From 1-14-2-50-31-20 sp965370315 (GTDB lineage: Bacteria; Bacteroidota; Ignavibacteria; Ignavibacteriales; Melioribacteraceae), in the NCBI GenBank assembly GCA_965370315.1, contig CBDUTO010000061.1, positions 1-24,461 of the forward strand: DNA of 24,461 bases. Reading direction: 5' to 3'. The number at the start of each line of letters is the position of its first letter. The first letter of the stretch is position 1. The notes beneath the pieces were generated by a model. It worked only from the letters and a program-made list of their open reading frames with translations, searched no databases and was not told the origin of the DNA. Positions 1-7,109 of this stretch are shown one piece after another. Both the position numbers and the translations under genes were made by a program.

Positions 1-32
1 AGGTATTTTAAATTAGTGGCTTAACTTAATGT

Positions 33-170
33 ATGTTTGTTGGGGAGCAGATCAAAAAAGGGCGCGCTTTAATAAATGTTGGAGTCAAAGTTCAAGACTC
101 AGAGGATGTAGTAACATGTATTGGGGAATTTACATGGTATGTGCAAAAATTAGAAGAAAAAGCGACATAA
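33..170 (+). pseudogene. Possible C-terminal remnant of a hotdog-fold thioesterase-like gene
   Basis: A 45-codon open stretch starts at an ATG at 33 and stops at TAA 168-170. An in-frame TAA lies just upstream at 27-29. The translation, with its core reading KKGRALINVGVKVQDSED and then CIGEFTWYV, resembles the last strands of PaaI-type hotdog thioesterases: a strand with basic residues and Gly, a turn with acidic residues, then a closing strand. The long central helix and the catalytic region of the family are absent, and only about a third of a usual 130-150 residue protein is present. I read it as a 5'-truncated gene. It could also be a chance open frame, because the match rests on a strand pattern and not on a catalytic motif. 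Confidence 0.33.
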
Positions 171-253
171 TAAACGGTTGAAGCTAACAACAGTTATAGG
201 CGGAATGGCAAAAAGCCACGACGTTATACCACAAATTAAAGATTGGGGATTCT

Positions 254-2044
254 ATGAAACTTAGAAATTATTTGCTCTTTTTATTCCTTTTAATTTTTGC
301 TAGTTGTAGCAAAGACAAAGTTGATACTGGTGTTCAAGGCTATTTAAATCTTGATTTTGAAAAAGTAATTCCTACTGAAAAGCCAAAGGGCTGGTTTCAA
401 GGAGGCGAAGGTTTTTCCGTTTTTGTAGACTCTACCGTATCGTTTTCCGGTAAGCGAAGCCTATGTATTGAAAGAGTTGGAGGTGGAAAATTCGGGGTTG
501 CTAGATCATATTTCCCAATAAATAAAGCGCGAGGAAAGCATTTAAAATATACTGGATACATTAAAACCGAAAACATAACAAAAGGATATGCTGGATTATG
601 GTGGCGTGTAGATGGTACTGATGGAACATTGAATTTTGATAATATGCAAAAACGTGGTGCTAAAGGAACAAGTGATTGGACTAAGTACACAATTGAGTTT
701 ACAATTGATGATGAACTGACAAATATTAATTTTGGCGTTTTACTACCTGGCAATGGAAAAGCATGGTTTGATGATCTCTCAATTGAGTTGGATGGTGAGA
801 AGTTTCTGCAAAAAGAACCAGAAAATATAGATTTGTCGCTAGAACAAATTGACTGGTTAAAAAATAATTTAAACACTTTTAACACAGCAGAACCCGTGGA
901 TGAAGATTATGATTTGAGTTTTCTTAAAGAAATGGTTGGTGATGCAAAAATAGTTTCTTTGGGCGAAGGTACACACGGCACAAGCGAGTTCTTTAAAATG
1001 AAACATCGTATTACAAAATATTTAGTTGAAAACATGGGGTTTTCGGTATTTGCAATTGAAGCAAGTATGCCTGAAGCTGTAGTTGTTAATAATTATGTAT
1101 TAGATGGTGTTGGTGATGCAAAAGATGCTTTGTCTGGCTTGCATTTTTGGACATGGAACACACAAGAAGTATTAGATATGTTAACATGGATGCATGAGTA
1201 CAATGCTTCAGAAAAAGGAAGAATTGAGTTTTGGGGTTTTGATATGCAATTTCCAAAAGTAGCAATCAAAAACACTCTAAAATTTTTGAAAAAATATGAT
1301 TCAACATATTTTATAGAAGCAAAAGACGAATACCAAAAAATAACTTTGTTCAAAAATAAATATAGAAGAATTAAACGAGATCCAAATCTTAATCTTTTTG
1401 CTCCCTATTTAGCATCAGCAAAAGATATTTACAATCACATATTGGAAAAGCGAGAGGAATATAATGCAATTGCTACAAAAGATAGCACTGACTGGTATTT
1501 ACAAAATTCAAGAATTGTAGTTCAAAGTTTAGAAGCACTTATGCAAAATCATCAATCGAGAGATGAGAGCATGGCACTTAATGTTCAATGGATTAAAGAG
1601 CAAATGGCACCGGATACAAAAATAATTTTGTGGGCACACAATGGACATGTTTCGAAAAGAGAAGTTGGCATGTACAAACCGATGGGTGCACATTTGAATA
1701 AAGTATATGACAAAGATATGGTAGTAATGGGTTTTGGCTTTAATAAAGGGGAGTATAACGCAGTTGGTAAAAATGGACTTGGAAATCAGACAACATCATT
1801 ATCTAAGCCTGGTTCTGTAGAATGGATAATGCATAGTTTAAATCTTTCAAGATTTTTTTTCGACTTACGAAAAACTAGTGATTCCCCACTATCGCAAGTG
1901 TTTAATAATGAATTAGAATTTCGTGCCATTGGTGCAGCAAAAAGGGATTATGATTTTTATAGCACAATTATTACTGATGAATTTGATGTGCTTATTTATT
2001 TTGAAGACACAACTCCATCCGATTGTTTTAGTATTAGGAACTAA
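254..2044 (+). CDS. Lipoprotein of the erythromycin esterase family with an N-terminal beta-sandwich-like domain
   Basis: The 596-residue product begins with a signal (MKLRNYLLFLFLLIFASC) whose FASC lipobox predicts lipidation at Cys18 and export. Residues about 30-185 contain Trp/Gly-rich strand patterns ending in AWFDDLSIEL, typical of a carbohydrate-binding-like jelly roll. Residues about 220-590 match the erythromycin esterase family: SLGEGTHGTSEFF (Glu238 and His241), FAIEAS, EFWGFDMQ and WAHNGHVSK (His462 and His465), the conserved Glu and His positions of EreA/EreB-type enzymes. Family members hydrolyse macrolide lactones, but many homologues have no known substrate. The lipid anchor and additional domain make a surface or periplasmic ester hydrolase as likely as a resistance enzyme. 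The GGGG at 245-248 can serve as ribosome binding site. It stands alone, with repeat-rich spacers on both sides. Confidence 0.85.
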   Translation: MKLRNYLLFLFLLIFASCSKDKVDTGVQGYLNLDFEKVIPTEKPKGWFQGGEGFSVFVDSTVSFSGKRSLCIERVGGGKFGVARSYFPINKARGKHLKYTGYIKTENITKGYAGLWWRVDGTDGTLNFDNMQKRGAKGTSDWTKYTIEFTIDDELTNINFGVLLPGNGKAWFDDLSIELDGEKFLQKEPENIDLSLEQIDWLKNNLNTFNTAEPVDEDYDLSFLKEMVGDAKIVSLGEGTHGTSEFFKMKHRITKYLVENMGFSVFAIEASMPEAVVVNNYVLDGVGDAKDALSGLHFWTWNTQEVLDMLTWMHEYNASEKGRIEFWGFDMQFPKVAIKNTLKFLKKYDSTYFIEAKDEYQKITLFKNKYRRIKRDPNLNLFAPYLASAKDIYNHILEKREEYNAIATKDSTDWYLQNSRIVVQSLEALMQNHQSRDESMALNVQWIKEQMAPDTKIILWAHNGHVSKREVGMYKPMGAHLNKVYDKDMVVMGFGFNKGEYNAVGKNGLGNQTTSLSKPGSVEWIMHSLNLSRFFFDLRKTSDSPLSQVFNNELEFRAIGAAKRDYDFYSTIITDEFDVLIYFEDTTPSDCFSIRN

Positions 2045-2073
2045 CAATTAGTATAATGATGGGATAATCAGGC

Positions 2074-2139
2074 TTTTACATTTAGAGTTTTTTTCTAAGT
2101 AGAAAAAATGAAAATGCGAAAGCTTATAAAAATGTAAAA
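2074..2139. repeat. Nested inverted repeat between the two lipoprotein genes
   Basis: Outer arms TTTTACATTT (2074-2083) and AAATGTAAAA (2130-2139) are perfectly complementary. Inside them TTTTTTCTA (2089-2097) and TAGAAAAAA (2100-2108) form a second hairpin with almost no loop. The spacer holds no gene. It may end transcription of the esterase gene, though no T-run follows the outer arm, or it may be a structured DNA site. Confidence 0.5.
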
Positions 2140-2183
2140 CTAAAGAATAAAAGCGTTGGCAATTTGTTTTAATAAAATAGGGT

Positions 2184-2187
2184 GGAG
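2184..2187 (+). promoter_or_regulatory. Ribosome binding site that sets the start of the small lipoprotein
   Basis: GGAG lies 6 nt before the ATG at 2194. The GTG at 2182 in the same frame overlaps this site and so cannot use it, which favours 2194. Confidence 0.65.
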
Positions 2188-2193
2188 ATAGAT

Positions 2194-2613
2194 ATGAGAA
2201 AAATATTTTTTATAAGTCTAATTATTACTGGTTTTGTTTTTAGTTCATGTAGTGAAAATGTTACCGAATCTGACTCATCCGAGAAGTACCTTTACAAAAG
2301 TTACGATACAACGGGAACAAAAATTGTTGAGGGCTGGCTTACGATCGATTATAAAGACAACATGGAAATTACTGGTAGATGGGATTTAGATAAAGTTGGA
2401 AATCCCGAAAACATTGGGCCTCAAGTTGGGAATGGCAACCTTATTGGTGAGCTAAAAAGTGACAAAACTTGGATAGAGTTAAATCCAAAATATAGAGACA
2501 ATAATCTTCAACTCTTGGGCACAATTCAGCAAGGTAAGTTTTTTGGCGAATGGCAATTTATTAGTTTTGCTGGAGTGACTAATTACGGCACATTTGAAGC
2601 TGTAAAACAGTAA
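2194..2613 (+). CDS. Small exported lipoprotein of unknown function
   Basis: The product is 139 residues from the ATG at 2194; a GTG 12 nt upstream would add MEID and is less likely because it sits in the ribosome binding site. A short basic start and hydrophobic stretch end in a lipobox FSSC, giving a lipidated Cys at about residue 19. The mature part has alternating polar and aromatic residues with paired GEL.../GEW... and GTIQQGKFFGEW-like turns, which suggests a small all-beta domain. No catalytic motif is visible and I do not recognise the family. It follows the esterase lipoprotein on the same strand but about 150 nt of palindromic spacer separates them, so co-transcription is uncertain. 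Confidence 0.7.
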   Translation: MRKIFFISLIITGFVFSSCSENVTESDSSEKYLYKSYDTTGTKIVEGWLTIDYKDNMEITGRWDLDKVGNPENIGPQVGNGNLIGELKSDKTWIELNPKYRDNNLQLLGTIQQGKFFGEWQFISFAGVTNYGTFEAVKQ

Positions 2614-2688
2614 GTTTTTTTAGATCGTGGTAAAAGAGGCAAAGTGATATAACTATTATTATTTATTTCAACAGCTTTTTGTTTTGTA

Positions 2689-2714
2689 GATTCCACGTCA
2701 AAGCCTGGAATGAC
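2689..2714. repeat. Palindromic repeat, GTCATTCC...GGAATC type
   Basis: Read on the minus strand, this is GTCATTCC, about 12 nt, then GGAATC. That is the same frame of motifs as the two 30-bp repeats at 24058-24087 and 24424-24453, with a different loop. The ATTCC/GGAAT arms can pair. It lies in the spacer between the small lipoprotein and the nucleoside phosphorylase gene. Confidence 0.45.
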
Positions 2715-2756
2715 TGAGAGAATAGATTAAGTGCAACGTCTTTAAAACAAAATCTT

Positions 2757-2790
2757 CATGTAGAGGATGGACATGCCCATTCTCTACATG
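2757..2790 (-). terminator. Rho-independent terminator of the nucleoside phosphorylase gene
   Basis: CATGTAGAGGATGG (2757-2770) pairs with CCATTCTCTACATG (2777-2790) over 14 positions with one G-T wobble and a 6-nt loop. On the minus strand it follows the stop of the phosphorylase gene by 17 nt and is followed by a T-rich stretch (AAGATTTTGTTTT). Confidence 0.75.
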
Positions 2791-2806
2791 CGTTTTATGA
2801 ACATAT

Positions 2807-4111
2807 CTATCTCAAAATAGTTTTAATCAATTTTGGTTTTGCGACTTTTTGATTACTAAACTTCAATGCATTTCCAATTCTAATTTTTACAGAATCGATT
2901 TCTTTCTTTTTATCCGTATATAGTGTTGCAATTACATCACCCTTTTTAACTCTATCACCAATTTTAGGATTAAAAATAACACCAGCTTTTGGTTCAATTA
3001 TGTCATTCTTTGTTAGCCTTCCTGCACCAAGCTGTAATGCAGACATTCCAATTTCGTAGTTATCAACTTCTTTTAAATATCCAGTTCTTGTTGCAACTAT
3101 TTCTTCAGAGTATTTCGATTTTGGATACTTGGATAAATCCTTTAGAACTGAGATATCACCTTTTTGTAGTTTCACAATTTCCAAAAATTTATCATACGCT
3201 TTTCCGTTTTTAATCATCTCTTTAGAAACTTCAACACCTTCATTTATTGAAGATGCTTTTCCACCGAGAAAAATCATAGCTCCAGATAATTTATGTGTAA
3301 CTGTCATTAAATCTGGAATGTCTTTTCCTTGTAATGCCTCTACAGATTCTACTACTTCCAACCAGTTTCCAATATAATTACCAAGTGGCTGGTTCATATC
3401 TGTGATCATTCCAATCACTTTTTTATCGAATGCTTTTGCTGTATTAATTAAAGACTTTGCCAATGCTTTGGCGTCTTTTAATTCTTTCATAAAAGCACCA
3501 CTTCCAGTTTTGATATCAAGCACAAGTCCATCAATTCCTTCAGCTAACTTTTTGCTCATTATGCTACCAGTAATTAATGGTATTGATTCAACAGTAGCAG
3601 TAACATCCCGAAGAGCATACATTAATTTATCTGCCGGAACAATATTTTTAGTTTGGCTTGCTAATACCATTCCACATTTTTTAATTATGTTTTTGTATTG
3701 AGTTAAATTTACATCCGTTCTGAACCCAGGAATTGCATCGAGTTTATCAAGAGTACCACCAGTATGCCCCAATCCACGACCAGAAATCATTGGAACATTT
3801 ACTCCGGCTGCTGCAACTATTGGAGCTAGAATTAATGAGGTTTTATCCCCTACTCCACCAGTAGAGTGTTTATCAACCTTTGCTCCAGGTATTGAATCGA
3901 GATTAATAACAATTCCGCTATAAAGCATAGCTTCAGTAAGGGCAGCTGTCTCTTGCACACTCATACCATTTAAATAAGTTGCCATCATAAATGCTGAGAA
4001 TTGGTAATCAGGAATCTTACCTTTTGCATAATTATTAATTAAATATTTAATCTCATCTACAGATAAATTTTGTTTTTCTCTTTTCTTTTTTATTAGCTCT
4101 ACTGCGTTCAT
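2807..4111 (-). CDS. deoA: Thymidine/pyrimidine-nucleoside phosphorylase
   Basis: The 434-residue enzyme cleaves pyrimidine nucleosides with phosphate to give free base and (deoxy)ribose-1-phosphate, in pyrimidine salvage in the cytoplasm. The family phosphate-binding motif KHSTGGVGDKTS spans residues 81-92, and the signature SGRGLGHTGGTLDK spans 110-123. Arg168, Ser183 and Lys187 fall exactly at the base-contacting positions known from bacillar pyrimidine nucleoside phosphorylase. The segment before the glycine loop reads VPMISGRG, closer to E. coli DeoA as I remember it than to the B. subtilis Pdp version (VAKMSGRG), so thymidine may be preferred; this is a weak argument. The length is normal for the family and the gene looks intact. 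It is monocistronic, with its own terminator, and divergent from the barrel protein gene. Confidence 0.93.
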   Translation of the reverse strand: MNAVELIKKKREKQNLSVDEIKYLINNYAKGKIPDYQFSAFMMATYLNGMSVQETAALTEAMLYSGIVINLDSIPGAKVDKHSTGGVGDKTSLILAPIVAAAGVNVPMISGRGLGHTGGTLDKLDAIPGFRTDVNLTQYKNIIKKCGMVLASQTKNIVPADKLMYALRDVTATVESIPLITGSIMSKKLAEGIDGLVLDIKTGSGAFMKELKDAKALAKSLINTAKAFDKKVIGMITDMNQPLGNYIGNWLEVVESVEALQGKDIPDLMTVTHKLSGAMIFLGGKASSINEGVEVSKEMIKNGKAYDKFLEIVKLQKGDISVLKDLSKYPKSKYSEEIVATRTGYLKEVDNYEIGMSALQLGAGRLTKNDIIEPKAGVIFNPKIGDRVKKGDVIATLYTDKKKEIDSVKIRIGNALKFSNQKVAKPKLIKTILR

Positions 4112-4213
4112 ATTAACTCTATTTGTTTTTGTTGCTCAACTTAAATAAAATATTTTTGAATAGAAACTTATAAGAAATATCTAATGCTTTGCAGAAACTA
4201 GAAATCTACAATG

Positions 4214-4227
4214 TTCACCATGGTGAA
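4214..4227. promoter_or_regulatory. Perfect 14-bp palindrome in a divergent intergenic region (candidate operator)
   Basis: TTCACCATGGTGAA is its own reverse complement. It lies 103 nt before the start of the nucleoside phosphorylase gene and 104 nt before the barrel protein gene, almost exactly midway. That is a usual place for a dimeric regulator, but no regulator gene is nearby and I do not recognise the motif. Confidence 0.35.
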
Positions 4228-4330
4228 ATTCCCAAACTATTACTAACAAAACATTCAAAATTTATAAATTGTAACATATATTTTTTTATCTTTATTAAAG
4301 AGATTATTAAAACATTAATGGATTTGTGCT

Positions 4331-5185
4331 TTGTTTAGATTAAAATTTATTATCATCTTTATAATCCTTTCAACGGTATTGCAATCGCAACCAATAGATT
4401 CCAAGCATAGTAGTAGATTAGATAACGAATGGAGCATTGTACTTCCAATCTGGATTCCTGGGTTTAGAGGTGACTTCGCTTATGGTGAAGTAAATCTTGA
4501 AGGAGAAGATGGTGGAAATCCTTCTTATCCAACTCCTGAACATCCTATCGAACCTGGAGAAGGCTTAGGTGGCAATATTTTTTCTAGGTTCTTTGGCAAA
4601 GATACTTTTTTGAAATTTTTTTATATGAGTAAGTTTTCATATGCTCCTAATAGATTTCTTTTCCAATTGGATGGTTTTGGTGGTTCTGCTGGAACTGCGA
4701 TTAAGTTTAATTATAACAACAAAGAGATTGTAAGTACTTCATATAATATTTTTATTGGGCACTTTTATGTAGGATATTCTGTTTTTCAAAAACTAGACTA
4801 TTCTAAAGAGCAAAAAACCAATATATATCTTTATACTGGTTTACGATATATAAACAGTACAATTAAAGCAAATTTAGAAAGAAACGAATTTGAATTCGAA
4901 GTGAATCCAAAGAAGTCAGAAATGTTATTAGGTATTAATGCAGTTTTTATTTTCACAAATTGGGAATTTAATATTAATGGTGATGTTGGGGGATTTACTT
5001 CTAAGTCAAATGTCTTTTCATATAAAATCCAACTTTTAGCTTATTATTATTTAGGCAAAAGTACTTCCATACGTTTTGGTTGGACAGACATGGATTTAAA
5101 GCATGATAACCTTTTTAAGAACGAACGCCTACTTATTCACACTCACTTATCAGGTCCTAATTTGGGAATTGCTTTTGATTTTTAG
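4331..5185 (+). CDS. Predicted exported outer-membrane beta-barrel protein
   Basis: The 284-residue product has an N-terminal signal (FRLKFIIIFIILSTVLQS) without a lipobox Cys, so it is likely cleaved near residue 18-20. The rest is a run of amphipathic strands rich in aromatic residues and Gly (for example FLKFFYMSKFSYAP, NIYLYTGLRYINS, SIRFGWTDMD) and ends in GIAFDF. A terminal Phe after alternating hydrophobic residues is the usual outer-membrane barrel insertion signal. An acidic Gly/Pro-rich loop sits at about 50-80. The best start in frame is TTG at 4331; the ATG at 4318 is out of frame and ends at once. Function is unknown, and channel, adhesin or structural barrel are all possible. 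Confidence 0.65.
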   Translation: MFRLKFIIIFIILSTVLQSQPIDSKHSSRLDNEWSIVLPIWIPGFRGDFAYGEVNLEGEDGGNPSYPTPEHPIEPGEGLGGNIFSRFFGKDTFLKFFYMSKFSYAPNRFLFQLDGFGGSAGTAIKFNYNNKEIVSTSYNIFIGHFYVGYSVFQKLDYSKEQKTNIYLYTGLRYINSTIKANLERNEFEFEVNPKKSEMLLGINAVFIFTNWEFNINGDVGGFTSKSNVFSYKIQLLAYYYLGKSTSIRFGWTDMDLKHDNLFKNERLLIHTHLSGPNLGIAFDF

Positions 5186-5190
5186 TGTTT

Positions 5191-5663
5191 TCAAAATCGA
5201 CGATAAACTATTATGAAAAATTAAAAAAGGAAGGAAATGAGTCGGTGACAAATTGTCACCAACTGAAATTACTCTCTTCTGATGGCAAAAATCACGCAAC
5301 AAACTCACTGATTATTGGAACGAACACGGAGTAAAAAAAGAAGATGAATTTGCAATCCTAACAAATATAATCCATAAAGAGTGGAGCGATTTGACTGTGA
5401 AGGAACACAAAACTTTGAAGGAGTTAAAATCTCAAAATTTACGTGATCACATGAGTGAGGCCGAACTTATTTTTACGGCCTTGGCTGAACTTTCGACAAG
5501 ACAAATTGCAGAAGCCGATAATACAGTTGGGTTTGAAAGCAATAAGTTGCCAGCAAGAAAAGGCGGAAGAATAGCAAAAGATGCTAGAAAAGCCATGGAA
5601 AAGAAAAGCGGAAAAAATGTAATTACTGGAGATAGTTTTTTGCCAAATTCAAAAAAAACATAA
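5191..5663 (+). pseudogene. Decayed BRO/antirepressor-like (damage-inducible protein-like) gene
   Basis: Two pieces in different frames match one familiar protein type of Bacteroidota. Codons in the frame of 5209 give YYEKLKKEGNESVTNC and then QLKLLSSDGKN (to about 5292), the middle of the BRO-N domain. From about 5283, in the frame of 5283, the reading is SRNKLTDYWNEHGVKKEDEF and onward through IIHKEWSDLTVKEHK, NLRDHMSEAELIFTALAELS and ARKGGRIAKDAR, the conserved C-terminal part. The start is missing, roughly 85-90 residues between the pieces are deleted, and the frame changes at the junction. The longest open part (from a TTG at 5391) would give 90 residues, but conserved codons continue upstream of it without a start. 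The gene begins next to the stop of the barrel gene, so the lost 5' end may have been cut off there. Confidence 0.8.
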
Positions 5664-5757
5664 TATTCCTTTGAGAATTCATCTAATTGAATTTGACCCC
5701 CTTTTTCAATATTATTACTTCATTAAAATAATTTATAAATAGAAATACGAGGATAAA

Positions 5758-7002
5758 ATGTTTGATGAAAATTATAAGTTTTCAGTTGTGGACCGATTTA
5801 TTAAATATGCGAAAATTGACACAAAGAGTGACGAAGAATCTACAGTAACTCCAAGTACAGCAAAGCAATTTGATTTAGCAAAATTATTAGTTGAAGAACT
5901 TAAAGAGCTTGGTTTAACTGATGCAGAGATGGATGACAAATGTTACGTAATGGCTACTCTACCTTCTAACACAGATAAAGATGTTCCGGTAATTGGATTT
6001 GTTTCACACGTTGACACTTCACCTGCGGTTAGCGGTACTAATGTAAATCCACAAATTCATAAAAATTACCAAGGTGGTGATATTGAAATTGGTGAAGGGA
6101 AAATAATTGACGTAGCCAACAACCCTGAGCTAAATGATATGCACGGTATGGATATTATTACTACTGACGGCACAACTCTACTCGGTGCTGATGATAAAGC
6201 TGGTATTGCAGAAATTATGGATGCCTTACAATATATAAAAGCACATCCAGAAATTAAACACGGAACAATTAAAATTGGTTACACTCCTGATGAAGAAATT
6301 GGACGTGGGGCAGACTATTTTGATGTTGAAAAATTTGGAGCAAAATTTGCTTATACCATTGATGGCTCAACACGTGGCGAAGTTGAAACTGAAACATTCA
6401 GTGCTGATGCAGTTGAAATTAATTTTATCGGTATTAATGTTCATCCAGGCTATGCAAAAGACAAAATGGTTAACTCATTAAAAGTTGCATCTCATTTCAT
6501 TGACTTATTACCTAAAAACAGATTAGCTCCTGAAAGAACAACGGGTAGAGAAGGATACGTTCATCCAGTATCTATGGCTGGTAACGAAGAAAAAACTGTT
6601 GTAAAAATGATTATCCGCGATTTTATTGATAATAAGCTTGCTGAGTTTGAGAACAAAGTAGAAGAACTTTGCAAAGAAGCCGTTGCTGATTTTCCAGGCG
6701 CAGCATACGAATATAAAGTTATTAAGCAATACAGAAACATGAAAAACATTTTAGACCAACACCCAGAGGTTGAAAACAATGCACTTGAATCGTTAAAACG
6801 ACTTGGCATTACTCCAATTCAATCAGCAATAAGAGGTGGTACTGATGGCTCCCGTTTAAGTTTTATGGGCTTACCAACACCAAACTTATTTGCTGGTGGT
6901 CATAATTTCCACGCCTATACTGAGTATGTTGCAGTTCAAGATATGGAAGCATCAGTAATGAACATTGTAACTCTTATTCAAGTTTGGGAAGATAAAGCAT
7001 AA
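5758..7002 (+). CDS. pepT: Peptidase T (tripeptide aminopeptidase)
   Basis: The 414-residue protein is an M20-family dizinc metallopeptidase that removes the N-terminal residue from tripeptides in the cytoplasm. Visible motifs are SHVDTSP (His84 as ligand and Asp86), LLGADDKAG (first Asp145 as bridging ligand), PDEEIGRGAD (catalytic Glu179 and ligand Glu180), TIDGSTRGE (Asp202 as ligand) and GGHNFHAYTE (His385 as final ligand). Residues about 215-330 form the lid/dimerisation domain. Length and motif order are as in E. coli PepT. The ATG follows an AGGA at normal spacing. It is transcribed alone, followed by two hairpins, the second a strong terminator. Confidence 0.95.
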   Translation: MFDENYKFSVVDRFIKYAKIDTKSDEESTVTPSTAKQFDLAKLLVEELKELGLTDAEMDDKCYVMATLPSNTDKDVPVIGFVSHVDTSPAVSGTNVNPQIHKNYQGGDIEIGEGKIIDVANNPELNDMHGMDIITTDGTTLLGADDKAGIAEIMDALQYIKAHPEIKHGTIKIGYTPDEEIGRGADYFDVEKFGAKFAYTIDGSTRGEVETETFSADAVEINFIGINVHPGYAKDKMVNSLKVASHFIDLLPKNRLAPERTTGREGYVHPVSMAGNEEKTVVKMIIRDFIDNKLAEFENKVEELCKEAVADFPGAAYEYKVIKQYRNMKNILDQHPEVENNALESLKRLGITPIQSAIRGGTDGSRLSFMGLPTPNLFAGGHNFHAYTEYVAVQDMEASVMNIVTLIQVWEDKA

Positions 7003-7020
7003 ATATGTGGAATTGAAATT

Positions 7021-7050
7021 GTGGAACATGGGCTAAATCATGTTCTCCAC
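7021..7050 (+). terminator. Imperfect hairpin after pepT
   Basis: GTGGAACATG (7021-7030) pairs with CATGTTCTCCAC (7039-7050) with a 2-nt bulge, and a T-rich stretch follows. It is the first of two hairpins after pepT. Confidence 0.45.
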
Positions 7051-7069
7051 TTTCTGCTTTTATAAACTA

Positions 7070-7094
7070 GGCTGTCGATTAGGACAGCCTTTTT
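7070..7094 (+). terminator. Rho-independent terminator after pepT
   Basis: GGCTGTC (7070-7076) and GACAGCC (7083-7089) form a perfect 7-bp stem with a 6-nt loop, followed by TTTTT. It ends only 15 nt before the methyltransferase ATG. The methyltransferase therefore needs a promoter overlapping the hairpin, or is reached by read-through. Confidence 0.85.
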
Positions 7095-7109
7095 ATTGGA
7101 TTTGTAAAA

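Noticed and set aside
182..229. Possible integron attC site before the esterase gene
   Set aside because: GTTATA motifs are present, but the left and right core sites are not complementary, no L-box pairing is seen and no integrase is in the window.
4318..4336. ATG at 4318 as start of the barrel protein
   Set aside because: It is in another frame and meets a stop after six codons; TTG 4331 is the usable start.
5391..5663. Independent 90-residue gene starting at TTG 5391
   Set aside because: Conserved codons of the same domain continue upstream to about 5283 in the same frame without a start, so it is a fragment.
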